Assembly: GCF_018129385.1 (NCBI RefSeq) | Contig: NZ_JAFCLN010000002.1 | Location: 186,001-250,000, forward strand | Origin: Bradyrhizobium lablabi | Lineage (GTDB): Bacteria > Pseudomonadota > Alphaproteobacteria > Rhizobiales > Xanthobacteraceae | Direction of reading: 5' to 3' | Length of the DNA: 64,000 nt | Shown here: piece after piece, positions 30,232 through 40,429 of the stretch | Numbering within the stretch: position 1 is the first letter of the stretch | How the letters are laid out: each line of letters starts with the position of its first letter | Program-made: the position numbers and the translations under genes | The notes under the pieces: model-generated | What the model saw: the letters and a program-made list of their open reading frames with translations, nothing else | Database searches by the model: none | Told to the model about the DNA's origin: nothing

Positions 30232-32022
30232 ATGGCCGATACCCCGTCACAGCATCTCTTTTCCGCCGTTTTGGCGCGCGTACACGCGGCTTGCGCGGCG
30301 CTCGCCGCCGAGGGCAACTGGCTCGCGGGCACGGATTTTTCGCGTGTCGTGGTCGAGCCGCCGCGTGATGCCTCCCATGGCGACATGGCGACCAATGCCG
30401 CCATGGTGCTGGCCAAGGAGGCCAAGGCAAAACCGCGCGATCTGGCCGACAAGATCGCCGAGAAGCTGCGCGCCGACGATCTGATCACGTCGGTCGATGT
30501 CGCCGGTCCCGGCTTCATCAATCTCACCCTGAAACCGTCGGCCTGGACCGATGAGCTGCGCGAAGTTCTGCGCGAGGGCGCGGCCTACGGCAAAAGCGCC
30601 GTCGGCGCATCGGAAAAGGTCAATGTCGAATACGTCTCGGCCAATCCGACCGGGCCGATGCATGTCGGCCATTGCCGCGGCGCCGTGTTCGGCGATGCGC
30701 TGTGCAGTCTGCTGCAATTCTCCGGCTTCGACGTCACGCGCGAATACTACATCAACGACGCGGGTGCGCAGGTCGACGTGCTCGCGCGCTCGGCCTTCCT
30801 GCGCTACCGCGAGGCGCTAGGCGAGGACATCGGCGCCATCCCGGAAGGGCTCTATCCCGGCGATTATCTGAAGCCGGTCGGCGAGGCGCTGGCGAAGCAG
30901 TACGGCGACAAGCTCACAGCGATGGGCGAGGGCGCCTGGCTGCCTGTTGTCCGCGACAAGGCGATCGCCATGATGATGGACGAGATCAAGGGCGACCTTG
31001 CCGCGCTCAACATCAAGCACGACGTGTTCTTCTCGGAGCGCTCGCTGATCGAGAACGGCAACAACAAGGTTGCCGAGACCATCGATAACCTGCGCAACAA
31101 GGGCGACATCTACGAAGGCCGTCTGCCGCCGCCGAAGGGCGCGCCGGTCGAGGATTATGAGGACCGCGTGCAAACGCTGTTCCGCGCCACCGCCTTTGGC
31201 GACGATGTCGACCGTCCGCTGATCAAGTCGGACGGCTCCTACACCTATTTCGCCTCCGACATCGCCAACCACCGCAACAAGTTCGAGCGTGGGTTTGCCA
31301 ATCTGGTCGACGTGTTCGGCGCCGACCATGGCGGCTACATCAAGCGGATGCAGGCCGCGGTGAAGGCCGTCACGAACGGCAAGGCCACGCTGGATGTGAA
31401 GGTGGTGCAACTCGTCCGCCTCCTGCGCAACGGCGAGCAGGTGCGGATGTCCAAGCGTTCCGGCGACTTCGTCACCCTGCGCGAGGTGGTCGACGAGGTC
31501 GGCTCGGACGCCGTGCGCTTCATGATGCTGTTCCGCAAGAACGACGCGACGCTCGATTTCGACCTCGCAAAAGTGCTGGAGCAGTCCAAAGACAATCCCG
31601 TCTTCTACGTCCAGTATGGCCACGCCCGCGGCCATTCGATCTTCAAGAATGCCCGGGAGGTCATTCCGGACCTGCCGGAGGAGGACGGTGCGCGGCGCGC
31701 TTTTCTGGCCGGGGCCCCCCTCGAGAAGCTGTCCGAGCCCGTGGAACTCGACCTGCTCAAAAGATTGGCACTTTTTCCAAGGATGGCAGAAGCGGCCGCC
31801 ATGGCACATGAACCGCACCGAATCGCTTTTTATCTGTATGATTTAGCCAGCGAATTTCATGCACTTTGGACGAAGGGCCGCGACCTGCCGCATTTACGCT
31901 TCATTATCAATGATGATGCAGAGATCACAAGGGCGCGACTGGCTATGGTCCAGGGCGTCGTCTCGGTTCTGGCATCGGGCCTCGCCGTTCTCGGCGTCCA
32001 CGCTCCAACCGAGATGCGGTAG
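30232..32022 (+). CDS. argS: Arginyl-tRNA synthetase
   Basis: A 596-residue class I synthetase that charges tRNA-Arg. The VGHCRG stretch in [14 protein letters not shown] is the HIGH-type motif, RMSKRSG is the KMSKS-type loop, and the C-terminal DALR anticodon-binding domain begins near residue 480 ([19 protein letters not shown]). Length is normal. It follows dgt closely and precedes a SPOR protein gene. Confidence 0.97.
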   Translation: MADTPSQHLFSAVLARVHAACAALAAEGNWLAGTDFSRVVVEPPRDASHGDMATNAAMVLAKEAKAKPRDLADKIAEKLRADDLITSVDVAGPGFINLTLKPSAWTDELREVLREGAAYGKSAVGASEKVNVEYVSANPTGPMHVGHCRGAVFGDALCSLLQFSGFDVTREYYINDAGAQVDVLARSAFLRYREALGEDIGAIPEGLYPGDYLKPVGEALAKQYGDKLTAMGEGAWLPVVRDKAIAMMMDEIKGDLAALNIKHDVFFSERSLIENGNNKVAETIDNLRNKGDIYEGRLPPPKGAPVEDYEDRVQTLFRATAFGDDVDRPLIKSDGSYTYFASDIANHRNKFERGFANLVDVFGADHGGYIKRMQAAVKAVTNGKATLDVKVVQLVRLLRNGEQVRMSKRSGDFVTLREVVDEVGSDAVRFMMLFRKNDATLDFDLAKVLEQSKDNPVFYVQYGHARGHSIFKNAREVIPDLPEEDGARRAFLAGAPLEKLSEPVELDLLKRLALFPRMAEAAAMAHEPHRIAFYLYDLASEFHALWTKGRDLPHLRFIINDDAEITRARLAMVQGVVSVLASGLAVLGVHAPTEMR

Positions 32023-32127
32023 GCTAGGGGTGAAGGCTGCACGCATGGGGATGTGGCGCGGCACTGGCAGGTAACCATTCGTTTGTCGTACGATTTGGGC
32101 TCCTGTTGAAGGGGATGCATCGTCACG

Positions 32128-33678
32128 ATGGCTGATCGATATCAGAACCGAACTTATCCCGCCCAGGACGAGTATGGCCGCGGCAACGATCCGCATGGTC
32201 AGGCCGAGAGCGATCCGCTCGCGGAACTGGCGCGCCTGATCGGGCAGACCGATCCGTTCGCGATGGGCCGCGCCAACGTAAAAGCTCAGCCGCGTTCCGA
32301 GCAGCGCCAGCCGGTCCAGCAACATTACGAGCCGCCGCCCGCCTACGAGGACGAGCCTCCCGCAGGCCCGCCGCCGTGGATGCAGCGCGCGAACCGGCAG
32401 GAAGCGGCGCCTCCGCCGCCGCCGCAGCAGGATTACTACGACGAGCCGGAGTATCAGCCGAGCCCGGTGCATCCGTTGCACCGCTACGCCGCGCAGCATG
32501 CCGCGCCTGAGCCGCAATATGCGCCGCAGCCGCAGTATCAGCAGCCGCAGTATCAGCAGCCGCAACACCAGCAGCCGCAATATCAGGACGAGCAGCAATA
32601 CGCACGGAACGAGCAGGCGCCCGATCCATCGCGCTACGACGATGCGCTGTACGGACAGATCGAGTCCGGACAGGACTATCAGCGCGATCCCGCTTATCCC
32701 GACGATCCCTACGCATATCAAAACGCCTATGAGGAAGAGCCGGAAGAGGAGCCGCGCAAGCGCGGCGGCCTCATCACTGTTGCCGCCGTTGTTGCACTTG
32801 CGGTGCTCGGCACCAGCGCTGCGTTCGGCTACAGGACGTTCGTCGGCTCGCCCCGCAGCGGAGAGCCGCCGATCATCAAGGCCGACAACAGCCCGACCAA
32901 GGTGATGCCGGCCGCCGCGGAATCTGCGCCCAAGGCGCCGGACCGGATGGCGCTTGGGGACGGCACCGAAAAGCTGGTGCCGCGCGAGGAGACGCCGGTT
33001 GACGTCAACCGCTCCGGACCGCGCATCGTGCCGCTGACCCAAAATCCCAATCCGCCGTCGCCGGCGAGCGTGGCGCCGACCGGGATTGCCCCGGCGCCGA
33101 CCGCGAACGGCACCATGCCGAACAACGAGCCGCGCCGGATCAGGACCTTGTCGGTCAAGGGCGATCAGACCGATGCCGGGGTACCCCCCGGCGCCGGTGC
33201 GCCGCCGCCGAGGCCGGCGGCACCGGCCGTCGTGGCACCCGCTGCGCCGGCACGCACGGCGGCTGCCCCGGCAGCGGCTGCACCCGCGCCGCGCAATCCG
33301 GCATCCGCCAATGCCAGCGCCAATGGGCCACTCTCGCTGTCGCCGCAGGGGTCGCCCGCGCCCGAGCCTCCGGCACGGGTTGCTGCCGCCAGTCCGGCAC
33401 AGGTTGCACCCGCGTCCAACGGCAATGGCGGCAACTATCTGGTCCAGGTGTCGTCGCAGAAGACCGAGGCGGACGCCCAGGCGTCCTATCGGGCGCTCCA
33501 GAGCAAGTTCTCCAATGTGCTCGGCTCCCGTCAGCCCGTGATCCGTCGCGCCGATCTTGGCGACAAGGGCACCGTCTATCGCGCCTTCGTCGGCCCGTTC
33601 AGCACCCGGGACGAAGCCACAAGTTTTTGTAGCAACTTCAGGACTGCCGGCGGGCAGTGCTTTGTCCCAAGCAATTAG
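32128..33678 (+). CDS. SPOR-domain membrane protein
   Basis: A 516-residue protein. An acidic, Gln/Pro-rich cytoplasmic half has repeated YQQPQ units near residues 130-155. One transmembrane helix follows near residue 215 (ITVAAVVALAVLGTSAAF), then a long periplasmic Ala/Pro linker and a C-terminal SPOR domain of about 80 residues (NYLVQVSSQKTEADAQASY, VYRAFVGPF). SPOR domains bind denuded septal peptidoglycan, so it should localise to the division site. It lies between argS and nagZ, as in other alphaproteobacteria. Confidence 0.9.
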   Translation: MADRYQNRTYPAQDEYGRGNDPHGQAESDPLAELARLIGQTDPFAMGRANVKAQPRSEQRQPVQQHYEPPPAYEDEPPAGPPPWMQRANRQEAAPPPPPQQDYYDEPEYQPSPVHPLHRYAAQHAAPEPQYAPQPQYQQPQYQQPQHQQPQYQDEQQYARNEQAPDPSRYDDALYGQIESGQDYQRDPAYPDDPYAYQNAYEEEPEEEPRKRGGLITVAAVVALAVLGTSAAFGYRTFVGSPRSGEPPIIKADNSPTKVMPAAAESAPKAPDRMALGDGTEKLVPREETPVDVNRSGPRIVPLTQNPNPPSPASVAPTGIAPAPTANGTMPNNEPRRIRTLSVKGDQTDAGVPPGAGAPPPRPAAPAVVAPAAPARTAAAPAAAAPAPRNPASANASANGPLSLSPQGSPAPEPPARVAAASPAQVAPASNGNGGNYLVQVSSQKTEADAQASYRALQSKFSNVLGSRQPVIRRADLGDKGTVYRAFVGPFSTRDEATSFCSNFRTAGGQCFVPSN

Positions 33679-33735
33679 CGGCTGATTCCCTGACCCTTGC
33701 TTGACCCCCGGGCTGCGCAGGGGCTAGTCGGGCCC

Positions 33736-34764
33736 ATGAGCAGCCGCGCATTCATCACAGGCGTATCCGGCCTGGAACTGACCGATTCCGAGCGAAAATT
33801 CATCGCCGCGGAGCGGCCATGGGGCTTTATCCTGTTCGCGCGCAATATCGAGACGCCGGCGCAAGTTGCTGGACTTGTGAGCGAATTGCGCGGAATCGTC
33901 GAAAATCCGGCGGCGCCGGTCCTGATCGACCAGGAAGGCGGCCGCGTTCAGCGGCTCGGCCCGCCCCATTGGCCGGTCTATCCGTCCGGCGCGGTGTTCT
34001 CGGCCCTCTACGACATCGATCCGGCGCTTGGGCTGAAGGCGGCCCGTCTCAGTTCGCGCCTGATTGCGGCCGACCTGATCGATCTCGGCATAACGGTGGA
34101 TTGCCTGCCGCTGGCGGACGTTCCGGTGGAGGGCGCGGACGCAGTGATCGGCAACCGGGCCTATGGAACCGAGCCGACAAAGGTCGCCGCGATCGCCCGC
34201 GCCGTCACCGAAGGGCTGGAACAGGGCGGTGTGCTACCCGTTCTCAAACATATCCCCGGCCATGGCAGGGCTACCGCCGACAGCCATTTCAGGCTGCCGA
34301 CGGTCGATACGCTGCCAAACGAGCTTGAACGGACCGATTTTGCCGCGTTCCAACCGCTCGCGGACCTGCCGATGGCGATGACCGCACATGTTGTGTTTAG
34401 CGCGATCGATCCCGCCCAACCGGCGACGACTTCTGCGAAAATGATCGAACAGGTGATTCGCGGCGTGATCGGGTTCCAGGGTTTGTTGATGAGTGACGAT
34501 GTTTCCATGAACGCGCTGGCGGGATCGATCGCCGAGCGGACGAGGGCCATCGTCGATGCCGGCTGCGACATGGTCCTGCATTGCAACGGCAAGCTCAACG
34601 AGATGCGCGAGGTCGCCGGCCAGACGCCGGAATTGTCCGGTCAGGCTCTGGTGCGGGCGAAGGCGGCGCTGGCGGCGCGGAAGCCGCCTCAGCCGCTCGA
34701 TCGAACAGCGGCGCGCGCAGAGCTGGATGCGTTGATTGAACGGGCAGGGATGGCGAGCGCATGA
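33736..34764 (+). CDS. nagZ: Beta-N-acetylhexosaminidase NagZ
   Basis: A 342-residue family GH3 enzyme that removes GlcNAc from anhydro-muropeptides during peptidoglycan recycling. LIDQEGGRVQRL binds substrate, LKHIPGHGRATADSH holds the catalytic histidine loop, and LLMSDDVSMNAL carries the nucleophilic aspartate. The ATG at 33736 starts with MSSRAFITGVSG. Its end overlaps scpA by four bases (ATGA), indicating translational coupling. Confidence 0.95.
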   Translation: MSSRAFITGVSGLELTDSERKFIAAERPWGFILFARNIETPAQVAGLVSELRGIVENPAAPVLIDQEGGRVQRLGPPHWPVYPSGAVFSALYDIDPALGLKAARLSSRLIAADLIDLGITVDCLPLADVPVEGADAVIGNRAYGTEPTKVAAIARAVTEGLEQGGVLPVLKHIPGHGRATADSHFRLPTVDTLPNELERTDFAAFQPLADLPMAMTAHVVFSAIDPAQPATTSAKMIEQVIRGVIGFQGLLMSDDVSMNALAGSIAERTRAIVDAGCDMVLHCNGKLNEMREVAGQTPELSGQALVRAKAALAARKPPQPLDRTAARAELDALIERAGMASA

Positions 34765-35579
34765 CCGCGGAAATTCTGTCATTTGAAACCGGGCGGCCTG
34801 CCGAGATCGCCGAAGGCGAACCGGCGCTGGTGGTCGACGTCGGCGGCTATGAGGGCCCGCTCGACCTCCTGCTGACGCTGGCCCGGCAGCAGAAGGTCGA
34901 TCTTTCCAAGATTTCGATCCTGGCGCTGGCCGACCAGTATCTCGCCTTCATCGAGGAAGCGCGAAAGATCCGGCTGGAGCTCGCCGCCGATTATCTCGTG
35001 ATGGCGGCCTGGCTCGCCTTCCTGAAGTCGCGCCTGCTGCTGCCGGAGCCGGCAACGCCGGACGGGCCAAGCGCCGAGGAGATGGCGACTGCGCTTGCCA
35101 ACCGGCTGCGCCGCCTGGAAGCGATCCGGGAAGCGGCCAACCGGCTGATGAACCGGCCGCAGTTCCAGCGCGATATTTTTCCGCGCGGCAATCCGGAATC
35201 GATCGCGGAAATCCGTCATCCGAAATACACCGCGACGCTGTTCGATCTGCTCAGCGCCTATGCCACGCAGCGCCAGCAGCGCGTGCTGACCTCCGTGCAT
35301 CTGCAAAAGCGCACGGTGTGGTCGCTGTCGGAAGCGCGCGCCTCGCTGGAGCGGCTCGTCGGCCTCGCCGAGGAATGGAGCTGCCTCGACGAGTTCCTGC
35401 TGCAATACGTCGCCGATCCCTCGCAAAGGGCGACCGTGTTCGCATCGAGCTTTGCCGCCGCGCTCGAACTCGTGCGTGAAGGTGAAATGGAATTGAACCA
35501 GAAGCAGGCGTTTGCACCGCTTTATTTCCGGAAACGTCCGGCGCAGGCCGCAGCCGCGCCTGATTTATCCGTTGAGTAG
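34761..35579 (+). CDS. scpA: Segregation and condensation protein A
   Basis: A 272-residue kleisin of the SMC-ScpAB condensin, which organises and segregates the chromosome. GGYEGPLDLLLTLARQQKVDL is the conserved N-terminal SMC-neck-binding segment, and the C-terminal winged helix spans about residues 190-255. It overlaps nagZ by ATGA and is followed by scpB after 20 bases. The smc gene is not in the window. Confidence 0.95.
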   Translation: MTAEILSFETGRPAEIAEGEPALVVDVGGYEGPLDLLLTLARQQKVDLSKISILALADQYLAFIEEARKIRLELAADYLVMAAWLAFLKSRLLLPEPATPDGPSAEEMATALANRLRRLEAIREAANRLMNRPQFQRDIFPRGNPESIAEIRHPKYTATLFDLLSAYATQRQQRVLTSVHLQKRTVWSLSEARASLERLVGLAEEWSCLDEFLLQYVADPSQRATVFASSFAAALELVREGEMELNQKQAFAPLYFRKRPAQAAAAPDLSVE

Positions 35580-35599
35580 TTGGAAGAAGGAGACCAGCC

Positions 35600-36370
35600 A
35601 TGGCGAGCCTGGCGGAGAGACGCGTGGAAGAAGACGAGGCGATCACCCCCGCCGATCCGCAAGCGCGGCCTGAGGAATTGCGGCTCCTGGAAGCCCTGTT
35701 GTTCGCGTCCGCCGAGCCGATCGACACGGCAACGCTCGCCAAGCGCATGCCCGACGGCGTCGACGTCAAGGCAGCGCTGGCGCAGTTGCAGGCCGAATAC
35801 GCCCCGCGCGGCGTCAATCTGGTTCGCGTCGCCAACAAATGGACGTTCCGTACTGCCGGCGATTTGTCGTGGCTGATGACGCGCGAGTCCACCGAGACGC
35901 GGCGGCTGTCGCGCGCGGCAATCGAGGTGCTGGCGATCATCGCCTATCACCAGCCTGTGACGCGCGCCGAGATCGAGGAAATCCGCGGCGTGGTCACCTC
36001 CAAGGGCACACTCGATGTGCTCCTGGAAACGGGCTGGATCCGCCCGCGCGGACGCCGCAAGACGCCTGGCCGTCCGCTCACCTTCGGCACCACGGAGGCA
36101 TTCCTCTCGCAGTTCAGTCTGGAAGCGCTGGGCGATCTGCCCGGTCTCGAGGAGTTGAAGGGAACGGGATTGTTGGATTCGCGTCTGCCCACCGGATTTA
36201 ATGTTCCGACGCCTTCCGACGACACGGCGCTGCGCGAGGATGAGGAAGCGCTGGAGCCCGGCGACAGCCTGGAACTGCTCCTGGCACCTGCTGCGGAGCC
36301 TGAGGCACCAGCCGCAGAGGCTGAGGCGCCGGCTGCGGAGCCCGAACCCGACAAAGGCGAGGGAAACTAG
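35600..36370 (+). CDS. scpB: Segregation and condensation protein B
   Basis: A 256-residue partner of ScpA that dimerises and binds the kleisin. Two winged helices are visible: LRLLEALLFASAEPID near residue 25, and SRAAIEVLAIIAYHQPVTRAEIEEIRG near 105-130. RGRRKTPGRPLTFGTT is the usual end of the second. An Ala/Glu/Pro-rich disordered tail of about 60 residues follows. It is downstream of scpA in one transcript. Confidence 0.94.
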   Translation: MASLAERRVEEDEAITPADPQARPEELRLLEALLFASAEPIDTATLAKRMPDGVDVKAALAQLQAEYAPRGVNLVRVANKWTFRTAGDLSWLMTRESTETRRLSRAAIEVLAIIAYHQPVTRAEIEEIRGVVTSKGTLDVLLETGWIRPRGRRKTPGRPLTFGTTEAFLSQFSLEALGDLPGLEELKGTGLLDSRLPTGFNVPTPSDDTALREDEEALEPGDSLELLLAPAAEPEAPAAEAEAPAAEPEPDKGEGN

Positions 36371-36531
36371 GCCGCTTCGTCCCGCAAATTCCCGGGGTTA
36401 ACGGTAGCATTAATACGTAGGCCGGACAGCGATTTGCCGCGGCCAAACTCCTTGTTTTCGGTCCCTCGGGAGCCTACCTTCCGGCCAAAGCTCTGGGCCG
36501 GCTCGGCCCCCGTGTTTGGAGGAGTTGCAGG

Positions 36532-36771
36532 ATGGGTTCGCTTAGCATTTGGCACTGGATCGTCGTGATCGTGGTGGTCCTGCTGCTGTTCGGCCGCGGC
36601 AAGATTTCGGATCTGATGGGCGACGTCGCCAACGGCATCAAGGCCTTCAAGAAGGGCATGCAGGACGACGACAAGGCGCCGGAAAAGCCCGCCGAGCCGC
36701 CGAAGACGATCGACCACAATGCGGCGCCGAACACGGCCGCCCGGACGGATGTCGGCAGCAAGGCTGTCTAA
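36532..36771 (+). CDS. tatA: Sec-independent translocase TatA
   Basis: A 79-residue protein with a short N-terminal transmembrane helix ([20 protein letters not shown]) followed by an amphipathic helix ([19 protein letters not shown]) and an acidic Pro-rich tail. TatA oligomers form the pathway for folded twin-arginine substrates. The FGRGK hinge is diagnostic. It is the first gene of tatABC. Confidence 0.95.
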   Translation: MGSLSIWHWIVVIVVVLLLFGRGKISDLMGDVANGIKAFKKGMQDDDKAPEKPAEPPKTIDHNAAPNTAARTDVGSKAV

Positions 36772-36858
36772 CTAGAGCCGCATTGAGAAACAGCGCGGGC
36801 GCGCCCAAATCCTGCTAGAGGGATTAGGGCTAAATTTCTCGCGTGAGCGGAAACTTTC

Positions 36859-37377
36859 ATGTTTGACATCGGGTGGAGTGAGCTGATGGTCATCGCGGTT
36901 GTCGCGTTGATCGCCATCGGCCCGAAAGAACTGCCCGGTGTGCTGCGCAGCGTCGGACAGTGGATGGCCAAGGCGCGCAAGATGGCCGCCGAATTCCAGG
37001 GCCAGTTCCAGGAAGCGATGCGCGAGGCCGAAATGGCCGACCTCAAGAAGAGCTTTGACGAGGTCAAGGACGCCGCTACCGGGCTTGCCGGCGGCAATGT
37101 CATGACGTCGCTACAGAAGGACGTCAGCGACGCCCTGCAAATTCCCAGCCTCGACAAGCCGGCCGAGCCGCCCGTCGATGCGCAGGTCGCCTCTGTCATC
37201 GAAGAGCCGGTGACGCCGACCACGCCTGCCGAGCCGACGCCGTCGACCTTTGTCGAGGCCGAAGCGCACGCGGCGGCCAGCGAGCCGCTGGTCATTACCC
37301 GCGAGCACGAAGCCGCGCAGCAGCAGGCCGCGGCTACGCAGCCGTCCGAAGTGCTGAAGGACGCCAAAGCGTCATGA
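36859..37377 (+). CDS. tatB: Sec-independent translocase TatB
   Basis: A 172-residue protein: [20 protein letters not shown] is the membrane helix, [16 protein letters not shown] the hinge and amphipathic helix, and a long Ala/Glu/Pro-rich cytoplasmic tail follows. TatB with TatC recognises twin-arginine signal peptides. Its stop overlaps the tatC start by four bases (ATGA). Confidence 0.95.
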   Translation: MFDIGWSELMVIAVVALIAIGPKELPGVLRSVGQWMAKARKMAAEFQGQFQEAMREAEMADLKKSFDEVKDAATGLAGGNVMTSLQKDVSDALQIPSLDKPAEPPVDAQVASVIEEPVTPTTPAEPTPSTFVEAEAHAAASEPLVITREHEAAQQQAAATQPSEVLKDAKAS

Positions 37378-38180
37378 GCGACGAAGACATCGAGGCCAGC
37401 AAGGCGCCGTTGATGGATCACCTGATCGAGCTGCGCTCGCGGCTGATCAAGGCGCTGCTCGGCTTTGCGGTGGCGTTCATCTTCTGCTTCTTCTTCGCCA
37501 AGCAGATCTACAACGTGCTGGTGTGGCCGTTCGTCTTCGTCGCCGGCCCCGAGAACTCGAAGTTCATCTACACCGCGCTGCTGGAATATTTCATTACGCA
37601 GTTGAAGCTGGCGCTGTTCGGCGCCGCCTTCATCTCGTTTCCGATCGTTGCCACCCAGATCTACAAGTTCGTCGCGCCCGGTCTTTACAAGCACGAGCGT
37701 AATGCGTTTCTGCCCTACCTGATCGCGACGCCTGTTTTCTTCGTCATGGGCGCGATGCTGGTCTATTTTGTCGTGCTGCCGATGCTGGTGCGCTTCTCGC
37801 TGGGCATGCAGCAGATGGGCAGCGAGGAGACCGCGCAGATCCAGCTTCTGCCGAAGGTCGGCGAATATTTGTCGCTGATGATGTCGCTGATCTTCGCCTT
37901 CGGCATCGCGTTCCAGCTTCCTGTGATCCTGACGCTGCTCGGCCGGATCGGCATCGTCACCTCGAAAATGCTGCGTGAAAAGCGCCGCTATTTCATCGTT
38001 ATCGCCTTTGTCATCGCGGCCGTCCTCACTCCGCCCGACGTGCTGAGCCAGGCCTCGCTCGCCATCCCACTGCTGGTCCTCTACGAGGGCGCGATTTTTG
38101 CCGTGCAGATGGTGGAAAAGAAGGCCGCCGCGGGGCAGGCCGCCGCCGGCGCGCCGTCAGCGGCCAATCCGGCGGAATAG
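37374..38180 (+). CDS. tatC: Sec-independent translocase TatC
   Basis: A 268-residue polytopic protein with six membrane segments. [16 protein letters not shown] is the conserved N-terminal signature, [11 protein letters not shown] is the conserved first-periplasmic-loop motif, and [11 protein letters not shown] marks helix 5. It is the twin-arginine signal receptor. Candidate Tat substrates in this window are the Vgb-like and fumarylacetoacetate-hydrolase-like proteins. Confidence 0.96.
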   Translation: MSDEDIEASKAPLMDHLIELRSRLIKALLGFAVAFIFCFFFAKQIYNVLVWPFVFVAGPENSKFIYTALLEYFITQLKLALFGAAFISFPIVATQIYKFVAPGLYKHERNAFLPYLIATPVFFVMGAMLVYFVVLPMLVRFSLGMQQMGSEETAQIQLLPKVGEYLSLMMSLIFAFGIAFQLPVILTLLGRIGIVTSKMLREKRRYFIVIAFVIAAVLTPPDVLSQASLAIPLLVLYEGAIFAVQMVEKKAAAGQAAAGAPSAANPAE

Positions 38181-38186
38181 GCCATT

Positions 38187-38287
38187 GTCGTCACCCGCGC
38201 AGGCGGGTGACCCAGTATTCCAGAGACCTCAGCTTGAGCCGAGACGCCGCGGCGTACTGGATACTCCGCTTTCGCGGAGTATGACGG
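38187..38287. repeat. Intergenic repeat (GTCACCCGCGCAGGCGGGTGA family)
   Basis: A compact hairpin TCACCCGC-GCAG-GCGGGTGA at the left is followed by a second inverted pair (CCAGTATTCCAG against TACTGGATAC) and a TCCGC/GCGGA hairpin ending near ATGACGG. It fills most of the tatC-serS gap. I recall it as a bradyrhizobial intergenic repeat. Confidence 0.7.
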
Positions 38288-38337
38288 GTGTGGTACTGGG
38301 AGCGCGCCCTAGTCGGGCCGATTCAGGAATTCCCGCC

Positions 38338-39660
38338 ATGCACGATATTAAAGCGATCCGCGACAATCCCGAAGCTTTCGACGCCGGACTGAAGCGGCGC
38401 GGGCTGTCGCCGATGTCGTCTTCGCTGCTGGCGATCGACGAGCGCCGCCGTGCTGCGATCCTGGCCTCCGAACAGGCGCAGGCGAGGCGAAACGCAGCCT
38501 CCAAAGAGATCGGCGATGCCAAGAAGGCCAAGGACGAGGCCCGCGCGTCCAAGCTGATGGCTGAGGTCGCCGAGCTCAAGACCACGATGCCGGAGCTGGA
38601 GGCAGCCGCGAAGGCAGCCGACGAAGAGCTTTCCAAAGAGCTCGCCGCGATTCCGAACCTGCCGCTCGACGAGGTGCCTGACGGTACCGACGAGCATGGC
38701 AATGTGCAGCGTCATGTCTTCGGCAAGAAGCGCGACTATGGTTTTGCGCCAAAGCCGCATGACGATCTCGGCACAAGCCTTGGCTATATGGACTTCGAAA
38801 CCGCGGCAAAACTCTCCGGCGCGCGCTTTGTCGTGCTGAAAAAGGGGCTGGCGCGGCTGGAGCGGGCGATCGGACAGTTCATGCTCGATCTACACACCAA
38901 TGAACACGGCTATACCGAGGTGAATCCGCCGCTGCTGGTGCGCAACGACGTGATGTTCGGCACGGGGCAGTTGCCGAAATTCGAGGACGACCAGTTCTGG
39001 GCCATCAAGGGCGAGTTGCTTGCTGCGCCCGGCGAGAGCCTGAGGACCGAACGCCTCGGTCTCATCCCCACCGCCGAAGTCGCGCTCACCAATCTCGTTC
39101 GCGAATCCATCGTCGACGACAAGGAATTGCCGATGCGCCTGACCGCGCTCACGCCGTGCTTCCGCGCGGAAGCGGGCGCAGCGGGACGCGATACACGCGG
39201 CATGATCCGGCAGCACCAGTTCACAAAAGTCGAACTGGTCTCGATCGCGACGCCCGAGGACAGCAAGGATGAATTGGAGCGCATGCTCGCTTGCGCCGAA
39301 GAAGTGCTGCGCCAGCTCGACCTGCATTACCGCGTGATGACGCTTTGCGCCGGCGATATGGGCTTTTCCGCGCAAAAGACCTACGACATCGAGGTGTGGA
39401 TGCCGGGGCAGGGCGACGGCGGCGCATTCCGGGAGATTTCGAGCTGCTCGGTGTGCGGTGATTTCCAGGCGCGGCGGATGGATGCGCGCTATCGTGGACC
39501 CGACGGCAAGCCGCGCTTCGTGCACACGCTGAACGGCTCCGGCACCGCTGTGGGGCGCGCGCTGATCGCAGTGATGGAAACCTATCAGCAGCAGGGTGGC
39601 TCGATCGCCGTGCCCGATGTGCTCCAGCCCTATATGGGCGGCCTCAAGGTGATCGAGTAG
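38338..39660 (+). CDS. serS: Seryl-tRNA synthetase
   Basis: A 440-residue class II synthetase. A coiled-coil arm spans about residues 30-105 ([18 protein letters not shown]). [16 protein letters not shown] is motif 2 and [18 protein letters not shown] is motif 3. The ATG at 38338 starts with [15 protein letters not shown]. It charges tRNA-Ser and tRNA-Sec. Confidence 0.97.
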   Translation: MHDIKAIRDNPEAFDAGLKRRGLSPMSSSLLAIDERRRAAILASEQAQARRNAASKEIGDAKKAKDEARASKLMAEVAELKTTMPELEAAAKAADEELSKELAAIPNLPLDEVPDGTDEHGNVQRHVFGKKRDYGFAPKPHDDLGTSLGYMDFETAAKLSGARFVVLKKGLARLERAIGQFMLDLHTNEHGYTEVNPPLLVRNDVMFGTGQLPKFEDDQFWAIKGELLAAPGESLRTERLGLIPTAEVALTNLVRESIVDDKELPMRLTALTPCFRAEAGAAGRDTRGMIRQHQFTKVELVSIATPEDSKDELERMLACAEEVLRQLDLHYRVMTLCAGDMGFSAQKTYDIEVWMPGQGDGGAFREISSCSVCGDFQARRMDARYRGPDGKPRFVHTLNGSGTAVGRALIAVMETYQQQGGSIAVPDVLQPYMGGLKVIE

Positions 39661-39685
39661 CGCCACACAAGAAGAAGCGTACGCC

Positions 39686-40429
39686 ATGGCGTTGCATCGC
39701 GACATCCACTGGATCGGCCGGCAATGGGCGGTCACCGGATTCGGGATGCAGGCGATCGATCAGCGGCATGGCGGCCGGTTCGATATCGGGATCGCGGCTC
39801 TCTGGGACGATGAGCTGCTCGATCGGCTGACCGAGCAAAAATGGTTCAACGCCGAGGATTTTGGCAAAGGGCTCGCGATCGCGCGCAGGCGCTATCCCGA
39901 GCCGCCGCGCGTGGTCGAGCCTTCGCCCGAACCTGAGCCGGAACTGGCACCCGAACCTGAACCAACGCCAGAGCCTGAACTAACGCCCGAGCCTGAATCA
40001 GCACCGGCTCTACCGCCAACGGAGGCCGCGGCGCCCTTGCAGATGCGCGCTTTCGTGGATGCGCCGCTCAAAGTCGCAGAGATCTCCGAGCCAAAAACTC
40101 CGACACCTGAACCGCCAAGGCCGGCGCCATCTGCGTCGCCTGAGGATTTGCTGAACAAATGGTTTGAAGCCTACGGCCTCGACAAAACGCTTCCCATTGC
40201 ACCGGCGCCGCCGCGCCAAATCGTGACGCCGCAGCCGGTCACAAAAGCGCCGGAGCCAGCAGAGCCTGCCGCGATGATAGAAGATGCGCCGCGGCAATCG
40301 CCGGTGATCGAAGTCGCGCAACCGCCGTCACCGGCAGCGCCGTTCATGCGCATGCCCATCCCCGGCCGCGCCAGGTTTGTTCGTCCCTGGCGCGCGCAGA
40401 TTCACGCGGTTCAGTCGTACAGGCTGTGA
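39686..40429 (+). CDS. Pro/Glu-rich protein of unknown function
   Basis: A 247-residue protein 25 bases after serS. The first 70 residues look globular (HWIGRQWAVTGFGMQAIDQRHGG, LWDDELLDRLTEQKWF). A low-complexity run of EPEPE/TPEPE units follows at about residues 75-110, then a further Pro-rich region, and it ends with FVRPWRAQIHAVQSYRL. I do not recognise the family. Codon use resembles its neighbours, so it is probably expressed. Its last 19 bases overlap, in convergent orientation, the end of the Cys-rich gene. Confidence 0.65.
   Translation: MALHRDIHWIGRQWAVTGFGMQAIDQRHGGRFDIGIAALWDDELLDRLTEQKWFNAEDFGKGLAIARRRYPEPPRVVEPSPEPEPELAPEPEPTPEPELTPEPESAPALPPTEAAAPLQMRAFVDAPLKVAEISEPKTPTPEPPRPAPSASPEDLLNKWFEAYGLDKTLPIAPAPPRQIVTPQPVTKAPEPAEPAAMIEDAPRQSPVIEVAQPPSPAAPFMRMPIPGRARFVRPWRAQIHAVQSYRL

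Noticed and set aside
28893..30527. 544-codon minus-strand frame opposite dgt
   Set aside because: Antisense shadow of dgt and the argS start; low-complexity Arg/Ala content.
36392..36409. TTAA-N8-TTAA before tatA as a CtrA site
   Set aside because: The spacer is eight, not seven, bases and tat genes are not known CtrA targets.
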